This document shows, in pieces, positions 36,096-49,315 of a stretch of DNA of 64,000 nt (positions are counted from its first letter, which is position 1; each line of letters starts with the position of its first letter). The position numbers and the translations under genes were made by a program. Source of the stretch: Corydoras sp. C115 (taxonomy: Eukaryota > Chordata > Actinopteri > Siluriformes > Callichthyidae); the NCBI GenBank assembly GCA_019802505.1, contig JAFMOC010000267.1:276001-340000 (forward strand). The letters are read 5' to 3'. The notes beneath the pieces were generated by a model. It had not been told where the DNA came from, did no database searches, and saw nothing but the letters and a program-made list of their open reading frames with translations.

Positions 36096-39000
36096 CTCAC
36101 ATAACTATATAATGGGACTTTTAAGTTATATTATATTTTACAAGTTATATATTATATTTGCTCCACGATCCATATCGTCGCACAATAAAGTATTCTGATT
36201 GTAGTGCTCTGTCACAGTTTCTAGTCCTTTTCTGCATACATTTAGTCCTTATTCTGTTCTATGGATTAGGATGACCAAAAAGCAGGTATTAATTGAGTGG
36301 TGGTTAGTTCTCAGCACTGCTCTGACACTTGACATAAAGGTAGTGTGTTTTACTGGTATGATTAAATCAGACACATCAGTGCTAAGTAACACTACATTTA
36401 CTGAAGCATACCTTATTGTTCCACCTTGTGTATGTGATGTCAGAAACAGTAGCTTATCTGTTTGTTAGTCATCCTCTAATTCTTTGTCAATGTTTAAAAG
36501 ATGCTGCCTACATTTTCATTAGTAAAAACAAATAGACCATAATCTGTTAACGTACAACTACGAATGCTTTGGTGAAAGTGAAATTGGGAAAAATAAGCAG
36601 TAGGCAGAGAGGTGTGCCTACTGAAGTGGTTAGTAAATGTGCATTATTATTTTTTTTAAACATAATTGCAACATTTCTCAAACATACCCTTTTATTAGTT
36701 CTGTAACGCATTGACTAAATGTACACTAGTACTCACCTGATTGTAGTCAGTTGAATTATTAATTAATAAAAAAATACTAAAGCTACAATATGCAATTAAA
36801 GAAACATTTTAATAGAACATTATACTTGTAAAACTAATTGTTTTAAGATGCATTGTAGTAGCTCATACCGACATGACAGCAATTCAAATCCATTGGAGAC
36901 CTTGACCTAATCAATGATTATGGAGGGTCAGGATTGCAAACAAGTTTGGTTTAATTGTAGAACAGCTTTTAAAGCTTGATGACCAGTTTATTTTTCTGAT
37001 TTTTGTTCTATGAATATTGGACCAAACCCTTCAACCTAATTAGAAAATGCAACTTAAAAAATGAAATAACAGGCAAAATGTTATCATGTTTAAAATAATT
37101 TTTAACGTTGGAAACTGGAGTACCATAAATGAAACAGTTTATGTATGCGTGGCTTTGTGAAAGATATCTTGTCAACCCTATATCAACAGTACTTTTATAA
37201 GATGTGTTTGATACATTTGATGTATTATTTTTTTAAATTTCTATTTATGCATCAGAAGTTTGCATGAAAATATCAAGTTTCTGGGTTAAATTGATCTGCA
37301 GTAATATGTACTTTCTTATTATTAAAATCTGAAACTTTGAGCTATGCTTATAAACACGATGAAATATTTTGTAAAAAGTAATAAAGATTCTATTTTTTAT
37401 AATTGAATTAGCAAAGTTTAGTCATTTAGTCATTTAACAGACGCTTTTATCCAAAGCGACTTACAAATGAGAACACCACAAGTCAAGTGTTTTCATTGAC
37501 TGACTTTCTAGATGGTGCCTGCAACAACACACAAACAAAATTTGTACTGCTGTGAAGTCCTACTCAATATTGGAAACCGGCAAATTTATTAAGATTGGTT
37601 ATTGAAATCTACATCTTGAAAAGTAAGGAATAGATCATGACAATTGACCAAAAATGTTTTCGTTTCGTTACATTTTTTATATACTTAAAATGTTTAATTA
37701 TCTAACTTACTGAGTATTCATGTAAGACTCCATGTATGACAAGGTGTGAAGGCAAGAGTTGAATGAGAAACAGTCATGCTGCTGTGACAATTAGAACCAT
37801 GTGGGCTTGGGAATACTTCGTCACTTAATACACAGCGGTGTGAAAATGCAACTTGTAACACTATTATACCAAAAAAAAAAACTCCACTCAGAATTTTTAT
37901 AGAGAAATGCAGACTCTGTGAGCTCATGGTCCAGCAGGCAGTTAAAGCATGGGCTGTGGTCAAATGAGCTCACGTTTTAACTTATTTTTAGAAAAAAACA
38001 GTTCCCTGTGGCAAATATAAATCAAACCACCCCACACTGGTTTATAAGTAAGTTTGTATCACCTGCATGTTTGTGAAGGAAGCAGTGATTTTTGGATTGT
38101 ATAAACAGATTTTTCAAGAGATGCCCTACCGTGCCGCCCGCAGGGCAATGCTATAGGCTTTATTCTGTTAGAAGTACAGTAATGTGGCTTTGTAGACAAA
38201 AGGTGCATAAATGGATCTAAGACCTCATTTAAAGAAGCATTAACTGCAAACTCAGAGCAGGTGCAAAGTCTGTTATGATGATTTTTTTTTACTCATATTT
38301 GGAAAAGATTAGGTGTTATTAAACAAAAGAGCTGATGTAATATGATAAGTGTGCATTTATCATAACTTTTTCATTGCTTGCATTAACTTCAGTTGTGATT
38401 ATATTTACAAAATACATTGACGTTTTACACGATTGTTGCAAAAATTGGTATTCAAGAAAATTATCAAATTACTAATTTTTGGTGTTTATAATAGTCTTAC
38501 AAAATATATAAATTTTCTGTATTCAAGCTAGTCCAGTAAACATTTTAATTTTACCTCGGTCAGTTTGAAGCCTTCCACAGACTGGAAAGGAGGAGCACTC
38601 CAGTCAGTGCATAAGATGGTTATTTCTAGATCACAATGAGACAATTATAAGGTGAAGTTTTTTTTTTTATTCTTTTTTGTGTGTGTTTATGTTTAATAGA
38701 ACAAAATAATTTAATGGCCTGTCTGGAGTCTTAACGAAACCAAGTATTTTCTGATAATTTTCTTAAAAAGGGTAGGTGTCTTGAAAGGGTCTCTAATCAG
38801 TTGGCCTTTAAGTGTAATTCTGATATTTCATTTTTACTTCTTCAAATTAATTTTGTAGTTACAGTTTAAAATGTTATGCCATTAACTTTATAATGGCACA
38901 CTCAATCGTAAACCATTGTAAAATAAATAGGTTCAGCTGTTTTTTAAAAGATTTCTTTTTTATTAATTAATTTTTCTTTTTATTAATAATCCAGATTATG

Positions 39001-42000
39001 CATTATAGTGTTGGATTTGTGGAGACCCTTTATATTTATTGTTTACAAAATGGCTCTTTGGGATGATTCTTGCTTTTGAGGGACTGTAGCAAATGCTGGC
39101 TATAATCTTGTGACAAAGCATGATCGTATGCTTCCGTTTTAGTCTGTGCTTTTTTTGCTGTACTGAAACCTGATCTGTAGTAACTCGGGCAGACTTGTCT
39201 CACTAGAGATGCTCAAATTATGTAGCATATCTTTCAAAAGCCAATAGGATATCGGGAAAGAGATGCTAGGCTGCTATCTACACCACTTTAAATCCTAAAG
39301 GGACTAGGTTTCCTGCATGAGTCGTGCTTAAAGTCCAGTTATGGTTTAGCTGGGGGGTCTCAAATCGAGTCCTCACCTTTTATTGCTGTGTGCTCCTTGG
39401 TAGTTTATAAAGGGCTTCACTATTACCTGAAAGTGGAGAAGAAAATGAATTAAAATGTGCATTCAGGGTTCCACTACTCCCAATAATGCATTCCTTTGTA
39501 CGTCTGACTAATATGCTACGCTTTTTGAAGCGGTTACATTTTTATAGTGTTTTTTTAAATACTAAGGCCAATATAGTCTGACCTCAGATTTTTTTTTTCC
39601 TTCTTTACAGACATTGCTTACAGTCTTAATTCATTTATCTAAAGTCATCAAAACTTTGCTTTGCACTTTAACTTTGCTTTAACTCTGCTAGAAGGAATAT
39701 GGATATGTATGTGTAAATAATTTTTAGTAAATGTTTTTTTTTTTTTTTGTTGTAAATTGTAACATGGTCATTTGCACATCCTTTTCAACTTCTTTGATAA
39801 GTGCCCTAAGGCTTCTAATGGATCAAAATTAATTTGATCAAACACTTTGCTAGGTTCCGGTTTTTCTTTGACGCGTTAAGTGCATCCAACTGCGACTAAC
39901 TAGCAAACTCGCTGGCTAGAACCCGGTATCATATTACACTATGTTCGTGATGCTAATACCTGGATTTCACTGTAAGGTTCCGTTCAAATTTTATTTATAT
40001 GTGTTGTGTTACAGGAGGAGAGACCTCAGCATGCAAACCCTCGTCTGTTCGGCTTGCTCCCTCGTTTTCGTTCAATGCGGCAGATGTGCAGATGGCTGCG
40101 CAGACGCCCCTTTCTCACCCGCCATTCAGTGACGGGCACCAGACAAGCGCTGAAGCGCCGGCCGCAGTGCTGCCCTATGGCCAACAGGCCCCGCAGCTTA
40201 ACACAACCCAGGTACACGCACACCACACAAACCTTTCTTTTTAATCTTATTTAACAATACCCCTTGTTTTTGATTGGATTCAAAGGTTTTAACTGTCACT
40301 CTGCTTTGATTTTTTTAATGTTAATTGTTTAAGAGTGCGCATGCCCGAGCAGTGCATGCAGCCTTTCGCAGTGCTCATGATCGTATTTTTCACTTTTACT
40401 TTTTAATCATTATTTGTCTTCTTAAAACCTTTATATTTCTGCAATTTCCCTCCAGGGTTAAATAAAGAATTCTGATCCTGATTTGCACAAAAGCTGTGCG
40501 ATAGCTGCCTATTTTGCTGTAACATTAACATCTGATAAAATCATTTTTTGTCTGATATAGAATTTCTCATTCACCATGCATTATTGAAGCCCCCCCAATA
40601 ATCTATGTTTACCATCATAAAAAATAAATATAATTGAATATGTGAATTTGAGGATTGCAGACAAATAAAAATGTGTTTTTTTTTAAGTTTCATAGTACAT
40701 TATGGAACATGAAAAACCTCACTCATGGTTTAAATACCCAACATTAAAAAAACATTCTACACTAAACTTAGTTCTTGTTTAAATAGAATGGGGTGCATTT
40801 TACATGCACAAACTGCAAACTTTGTCCAAAGAAAATTACCATTTTAAATATGAAGCACAAGTCACCGACGAACTGTATTTTCATACAGTGTATGTCGGAC
40901 TGTAGGGAATTACAGACCTGAAGGACAAGTAGAATTTAGGAAATAAATTTAGGACTAGTAGAATCGGTGGGGGGGGGGGGTTCCCCATGCCCATCCAGGG
41001 AATAACGTTTTGGCCACTGGGCAGACACACCCAGGACAGGGCGCCAATCCATCGCTGGGCACACACTCACACACACAGATACGCACACATACACACTCTA
41101 TATGGGGCGATTTGGAGAACTCAATTGACTTGATCCATGTTTTTGGATGGTGGGAGGAAACCGGAGGAAACCCATGCGGACACGGGGGGAACATGGAAAC
41201 TCCACAAAGATGGGGATTCGATGCTGAGAGGCGAACGTATTAACTACTAAGCCACCGTGCCGCCCGCACTGTAAATATAATAATTATAAATAAAGACATA
41301 AATATATTTTTCCTCTAATAATATTAATTCTGCACGTTTACCCTGGTACTTCAGTATCAATTCAGTATTGTAACAGTAAATTCAGGAGACATTTGACCTA
41401 AAACTTTTCTATCTCTTTCATTATACGTATGTGCTATTTTATATATATTAAAAAAAAAAGTTATTTAGCTTTTAAATGTAATCTAAACACAAGTGCTCGT
41501 GCACAAACCCAGTATAGGGGGATCCAACACTAAGCATTTAAGTAGATTTCTTTGCGATCTCAGAGCAGTAATATTGTTCTATCATGCATCATGTCAGTGT
41601 GTCAGCAGCACACCTAGTGTGAGTCACCCTGCAGCAGTCCGCTACAGTCAGAAACAGAACCACCCATAACTACAGCAGCACAGACATGCCAACATGTATG
41701 CTGGAACAATATCTAGCTCTAAGCTTACAGTGAAAATTAGCTTTTATGTACTCTGCACTGTATTTGCCTTACATGCCCACCTTATACATTACGACATGTC
41801 TGTGTTTACCACAATATTGAAGTTTCTTACATAGTATTTATTACATTAATATGATATCTGGCTTTATTACGTTACCTTAAGTTGTGGATATATACTTTTT
41901 AATTAATTAAAATAGCCTTCATTTAATATATAGAACAAGCTTCATTCAGTTATTTCTGTAAGAAAGATTGAATTTAGACTCAAACAGCATTTAGGGCAAA

Positions 42001-45000
42001 CAGCATTTTGAAACAATAAAAACAATTTGAGGCACCACATGTAAATTTACTAACTTAAATTCACTAACTCATTATTAGTGTTTCACTTACCTTAAAGATG
42101 TGCTTTCTAATTCTTCAATTACAGACTGTAGCCCGTCTGTTTCTTTGCTTGGTTAGGTACACTAAAGGACCAGTACGGAGCAAGCATTATTTATGAATGA
42201 TTCTTACTATTGCTGTGACAATGCCATGGTGGTTTAGTACGTGGTGTTCTTATATAAGGGAATCAGATGCAGCAGTATAATCCACCATTCAAAACTAACA
42301 ACCAGCTTTCAATTGTCAGAGTCCTGTGAGCTCTCATTAGTGGTTAGAGGATGACTGTTGTCTGATTTTATATCCACAAGATGGAGCAATGAAATGTCTA
42401 ACAGAATGTACAATAAGTAAACTCAACTTTATTTATTATTTATTGATGTCCAGACATAAACAAACTAAAATCAATGGGAAAAGAAAGAACTGAACTGTGA
42501 ATATCCATCCATTATCTTCTGATTTATCCTATATTAGGTTCGCAGGGGATGGGCGGCACGGTGGCTTAGTGGTTAGCACGTTCGCCTCTCAGCGCTAGGG
42601 ATTCCCGGTTCGAATCCCCATCTGGGTGGAGTTTCCATGTTCTCCCCGTGTCTGCGTGGGTTTCCTCCGGGTTCTCCGGTTTCCTCCCACAGTCCAAAAA
42701 CATGTATCAAGTCAATTGATTTCTCAAAATTGCCCCATATAGAGTGTGTCTGTGTGTGTGAGTGAGTGTGTGCCCAGCGATGGATTGGCGCCCTGTCCTG
42801 GGTCTATCTGCCCAGCGCCCGAGACGTTCTCCCCTAGATGGGCATGGGGAACCCCACCGCGACCCTAATAGAGGATAAAGCAGGAGATAATGAATGAATG
42901 AATGAATAGGTTCGCAGGGGATTCCACCTTGCCCATCCAGGGGAGAACGTTTCGGGCGCTGGGCAGATACACCCAGGACAGGGCGCCAATCTGTCGCTGG
43001 GCACACTCTATATGGAGCAATTTGGAAAACTCACTTGACTTGATCCATGTTTTTGGACTGTGGGAGGAAACCGGAGAACCCGGAGGAAACCCACGCGAAC
43101 ACGGGGAGAACATGGAAACTCCACCCAGATTGGGATTCGAACCGGGAATCCCTAACGCTGAGAGGCGAACGTGCTAACCACTAAGCCACCGTGCCGCCCA
43201 ACTGTGAATAGCATTACCACATTTTGACTTTTAAAAAGTTGATTATGTTGGATAACGTCTATTAATATTTCAGGTGACTGCTGATGTGGTGATGCTGCAA
43301 CGGAGGATACCACAGTGTTTTCGGGATCCTGCCACAGCTCCTTTACGAAAGCTCTCCATTGAACTTATCAAAACATATAAACACATAAACGAGGTAAGGT
43401 CAGGTTTACTGCATGCCAACATTGTTTTTAGATTTGTTTCTACCATTGTTTATTTTATATAAATTTAACTGCTTTTATTATACAAATTATGAGAATAGGA
43501 TCAAATCAAGTTCACAAATGTTTTTGAATGCTTTCCTTAGGTTTACTATGCAAAAAAGAAGCGGCGTCACCAACAAGGGCAGGGGGAGGACTCGAGTAAT
43601 AAGAAGGAGAGGAAAATCTACAATGATGGTTATGACGACGATAATTTTGACTACATTGTAAAAAATGGCGAGAAATGGTTGGATCGCTATGAGATTGACT
43701 CACTAATAGGCAAGGGTTCGTTTGGACAGGTACGTAAGCTACTCCATGTCTCTTAGATGAGTTTTTGTGGTTTTGTAGTTGTAATGCTTGAGGCTTGGAT
43801 GGTTTTAAACTGTGAATGTTTCTAAATGCTGGCAGGTTGTAAAGGCTTACGATCGACTGGAGCAGGAATGGGTTGCTATTAAGATCATAAAGAATAAAAA
43901 GGCTTTTCTGAACCAAGCACAGATTGAAGTACGACTCCTGGAGCTCATGAACAAACATGATACAGAGATGAAGTACTATATAGGTAACTAACTGCTTTAA
44001 TTTAATTTAACTGTGACTGCTTGTTTTATATTCTGAAATCCATCAGAATTTTCCATCAATCTGGGGAATCATTTTAATGGCATATAGTGCCATCTAGTGC
44101 TTCTCTTTAAATTCTTCAGAATGTGTGGAGTAGTGATAAACTGACTTTTACTTTATTATTTACTTAACTTAAGTTTGTTTTTTAACTTGCCTGGAACGAA
44201 GCTGTTTAATTGTGGCCAGTTGGGTTTCACAGCAAATAAAATAACTTGATCTTGATTTAGAACTTTTGTAGAACTATTTGTTTAGTGTTTAAATTGTGAC
44301 TAGCATTTATTTTTCATTGTTTGCAACCCGAAGTGCCATCATTTTAATTGTGCCTAAATATTTCTGACACTTGTTTAAATAAGTATGAGAAACCATGTGG
44401 TTTTCTGGCATTCCCACCTACATTTTCTGCAAAATTACTTTAGGATTGACATTGTAATCTTGGTTCTTTTGTTGGATTGTACAATCCTTACATTACAAAA
44501 GATTACAAATGTACCCTTTATCTCCCAGTTCACCTGAAGCGGCACTTCATGTTTCGGAACCACTTGTGTCTGGTGTTCGAGATGCTCTCCTACAACTTGT
44601 ACGATCTGCTTCGAAACACAAACTTCCGTGGAGTTTCGTTGAACCTGACGCGGAAGTTTGCGCAGCAGTTGTGCACGGCATTGCTCTTCCTGGCTACGCC
44701 AGAACTCAGCATCATCCACTGTGACCTTAAGCCTGAGAACATCCTGTTGTGCAACCCCAAGCGATCGGCCATCAAAATCGTCGACTTTGGCAGCTCCTGC
44801 CAACTGGGACAACGGGTATGTGGCAATTTTCATTTGGATCATTGCACCTATAATATACTGTATGCACAATCAGCCTGCAGAAATGGGTAAATAGTTCTTT
44901 ATAGAACTGTTGGAAGAAAGTTTTTAAAACACTGTTTTATGAACCCAATTTAACATTTAAATTATTGTAAAGGGTAGGCACTAGTAGCGTGAATTTGTCC

Positions 45001-48000
45001 GGACACCAGCCAATGATTGCAAACTTTTTTTAAGCATTTTATGAAAAACACAAAGGCCAAATAAAAAAATAAATAAAGCAAAGATGTAATTTTAAAAATT
45101 TGTATTTGTGGTCTATATAATCTGTATTCGCTTTGCCCTGTTTAATAGAAGCAATTAAAATATTTACTAGTCAACGAGAAAATTAAGCCAGTGAAACAGG
45201 ATTGAAAAAAGAAAGAAATGTCACCCTTTAACAAATTATGTTAATACAATCTGTTTAATTTCTATCCATATTAAATAAAAAAACAGAAACTAGCCTTCCA
45301 ATGTATGCGCGTCTTACAGAACCTTGCATATTGTTATTGTGTGTAAGGCTCTAGATCTGGTCTAAAAGTCCAGATGCAACATTCATTATAGTTGTGAGGG
45401 TCTCTAAAAGCAACGGTTTTCTTGTGTTCATTCCTCAGATATACCAGTACATTCAGAGCCGCTTCTATCGTTCGCCGGAAGTGCTACTTGGAATGCCGTA
45501 TGACCTGGCCATTGATATGTGGTCACTTGGCTGTATTCTGGTGGAAATGCACACTGGAGAGCCTCTATTCAGTGGAGCCAACGAGGTAAGGGTCATCTCA
45601 TTGTGCTGGTCTATGAACTCACATTTTTTCTTCCATAACGACTACTTAGAAGAATATAAACATTTTGACATCCAGTGGATGGAACCCCTACTTTACTTTT
45701 TTAAGTTCAAGTTTGTTCATTTATATAGCACTTAGTAAATTATCTTAAAGCAGCTTTAGTGTCTGGAAGCCTGAAAATCTAAAGATCAACCCAGTGGAAG
45801 GGAAAGACTTTCCTGAGAGTTCGATTTTTTTTTTTTATTTTTAGAAAACTTGTAAGGACCAATGCTCAATGGTAGGTTTGTGTCTAAGGAACCAGCCTTA
45901 CATCCTGAAAGGCCCTGTTTTGATTCTCAGTCCCACCAAGTACAAATGACCAAAGTGTCCTTGGGTAAGGCACCTAACCCCCAACTGCTTTCCGGGCACC
46001 GTATACAAGGCTGCCCACCACTCTGGGTACTTACTTTACCAGTGTGTATATGTGTGTCTTTTACTGCATGGATGGGTTAAATATGGAGGACATGTTTCTC
46101 TGTGTGTAAACACAGTAGGCAAAATGAATCACTTCATACTCCTTCAGCAGCTGGGCAGCATTAGAAGTGCAGGACATCAATGTATAGATCAGATGATAAT
46201 CAGTTGCCCATATTGTTGGGATATTTGGTTAAAAACATGTTGCAGTAACATAGACACATACAGATTTTAACATGTTGAAATCTTACTATGCTTCTAATAT
46301 TTGATTTTGTATTTTTCAGGTGGACCAAATGAACAAAATAGTGGAAGTTCTGGGGGTTCCTCCCAGTCACATACTGGATCAGGCACCAAAAGCAAGGAAG
46401 TTTTTTGAGAAGATGTCTGACAGCACGTGGTGTGCGAAAAAGACCAAAGATGGAAAACGGGTGTTTATTATTATTTAATCATTATGCAAAATATAGTAGA
46501 GTAAAGACCTCAGTGTCTGGCTTTCATAGTCTTAACAATTAGGGCTGCAACTAACGATTATTTTGATAATCGATTAATTGGTCGATTTTAGTTGTTGGAC
46601 TTCTTTGCAAATCACGGTTTGTCCATCACGAACACCATGTTCGAGCACAAGGGTGTCCATAAGTGCACATGGCGCCAGGATGCCCTAGGCCGCAGTTCAA
46701 TGATTGACTTTGTAGTTGTGTCATTGGACTTGCGGCCATGTGTCTTGGACACTCGGGAAAAGAGAGGAGCTGAGCTGTCAACCAATCACCACCTGGTGGT
46801 GAGTTGGATCAGATGGCTGGGGAAGGTGGTCACCCCGTGTAAGGGATGCTGTCAAGCTGAAGGAGTCCTATCAGGCATGGTTAGCTTGTGGGACTCCAGA
46901 AGCAGCTGACCAGTACCGACAAGCCAAGAGATTTGCGGCTTTGTGCGTCGCGGAGGCAAAAAACCGGGCGTTGGAGGAGTTCGGTGAGACCTTGGAAAGT
47001 GACTTTCGGTCGGCTCCTGGAAGATTCTGGCAAACTGTCAGGCAACTCAGGAGGGAAAAACAGTGTGCCACCAACACAGTATATAGTGGAGGGGAGTGCA
47101 CTGTTGACTTCGACTGGGGACGTCATTAGGTGAAGTACTTCAAGGACTTTCTCAATCCCACCAATATGCCCTCCGTAGAGGAGGCAGAGTCAGAGGACCC
47201 GGGAGGAGACTTGTCCATCACTGTGGCTGAAGTCGCTAAGGTAGTCAGAGAGCTCCTGAGTGGCAGGGCTTCAGGGGTGGATGAGATCCGCCCAGAGTTC
47301 CTCAATGCTCTGGATGTTGTGGGACAGTCTTGGCTGACGCGCCTTTTCAACATTGCATGGTCATCCGGGGCAGTGCCTGTGGACTGGCAGATGGGGGGGG
47401 GGGGGGGGGTAGTGGTGCCTCTTTAAAAAGGGTACCGGAGGGTGTGTTCCAATTACAGGGGAATTACACTCCTCAGCCTCCCCGGCAAAGTCTATGCAGG
47501 GGTACTGGAGAAGAGCATAAGACTGATAGTCAAACCTCGGATCCAGGAGGACCAGTGTGGTTTTCGTCCTGGTCGTGGAACATTGGACCAGCTCTTTACT
47601 CTCTCCAGGATCCTCGAGGGTTCATGGGAGTTTGCCCAACCAGTTAACATGTGCTTTGTAGATCTGGAGAAGGCTTTCGACTGTGTCCCTCGGGGTATTT
47701 TGTGGGAGGTGCTTCGTGATTATGGGGTACATGGCTCCTTACTACAGTCCCTGTATTTGCGAAGCAGGAGCTTTGTTCGAATGGCCGGCAGTAAGTCGGA
47801 CTTGTTTCCAGTGAGGGTTGGACTCCATCAGGGCTGTCCTTTGTCACCGGTTCTGTTCATAATTTATATGGACAGAATTTCTAGGTGCAGTCAGGGGATG
47901 GAGGGTGTCCGGTTTGGTGATCTGAGGATCACATCGCTGCTGTTTGCAGACGATGTGGTCCTGTTAGCATCATCAGGCTGCAAACTTCAGCTCTTACTGG

Positions 48001-49242
48001 ATCGGTTTGCCGCCGAGTGTGAAGCAGCCAGGATGAAAATCAGCACCTCCAAATCTGAGGCCATGGTTTTCAGTCGGAAAAGGGTAGAGAGTCCTCTCTG
48101 GGTCAGGGATCAGATCTTGCCTCAAGTGGAGGAGTTTAAGTATCTCGGGGTCTTGTTCACGAGTGATGGTAAGATGGAGCGTGAGATTGACAGACGGATC
48201 AGCGCGGGGTCAGCAGTGATGCGGACCCTATACTGGTCTGTTGTGGTAAAGAAGGAGCTGAGCCACAAGGCAAGGCTCTCGATTTACCAGTCGATCTACG
48301 TTCTGACCCTCACTTATGGTCATGAGCTTTGGGTAATGACCGAAAGAGCAAGATCGCGAATACAAGCGGCCAAAATGGGTTTTCTCCGCAGGGTGGCTGG
48401 GCTCTCCCTTAGAGATGGGGTGAGAAGCTCGGTCATCCAGGAGAGACTCGGAGTGGAGCCGCTACTCCTCCGCATCGAAAGGAGCCAGTTGAGGTGGTTC
48501 GGGCATCTGGTAAGGATGCCTCCTGGGCGCCTTCCCAGGGAGGTGTTCCAGGCAAGTCCAGCTGGAAGGAGACCCCGGGGAAGACCCAGGACATGCTGGA
48601 GGGATTATATCTCTCGGCTGGTCTGGGAACGCCTGCGGGTTCCCCCAGTTGAGCTCGTGGAGGTGGCTGGGGCGAGGAAGGTCTGGGTCTCCCTACTTCG
48701 GTTGCTGCCCCCACGACCCGAACCCCGGACAAGCGGAAGATAATGGATGGATGGTCGATTTATTTATTTTTTTCCGATTAATCGATGAATCGGATAAAAA
48801 AAAAAATCCATGTCTTTACATTTAATCATTTAACAGATGCTTTTATTCAAAGCGACTTACAAATGAGAACAACACAAGTCAGTAGTTATGAAGAAAACCA
48901 TCTACACTGTAGAATTATTAAACGGGTGGTTTTCCCAAAAGTGTCGTAGTGCTAAGTACTTCGTACTTAACAACATTCTTAAATTTACGAACCTTTCCCG
49001 AATGCATGCATAACTTAAGTCTTTCTTAAAATCGCTCGTAACTTACGAGTACTCAGACCCACTCGTAACTCACGAGTAAGAAGTTTGTAACTTGCAGCGA
49101 ACAAAGACTCACAGATGCAATGGTTGTTTGAATCGCACAGAAACACAATAAGCACTAATATCACCTGGAATTCGGTAATTTAATCACGCATTATTTTATA
49201 CATTATCATTATTTTATAGATATCTTTAATTTCCAGATTTAA

Positions 49243-49315
<73 letters not shown>

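Larger units (their letters stand above)
32681..40014. other. Large dyrk1a intron after the start exon
   Basis: 7.3 kb, mostly unique AT-rich DNA with few transposons. It holds a T41 run (33800-33840), a (TA)n tract (36018-36091), an L2 tail (37419-37487) and a CCAAT-rich segment (33400-33510). The open frames inside are low-complexity or antisense and are not called. Confidence 0.65.

Noticed and set aside
35929..36198. Frames with YIYIYI repeats (also at 49239, 62072-62602)
   Set aside because: Translations of (TA)n microsatellites.
44435..44869. Antisense 144-codon frame over a kinase exon
   Set aside because: Exact shadow of the exon encoding HCDLKPEN; no independent support.
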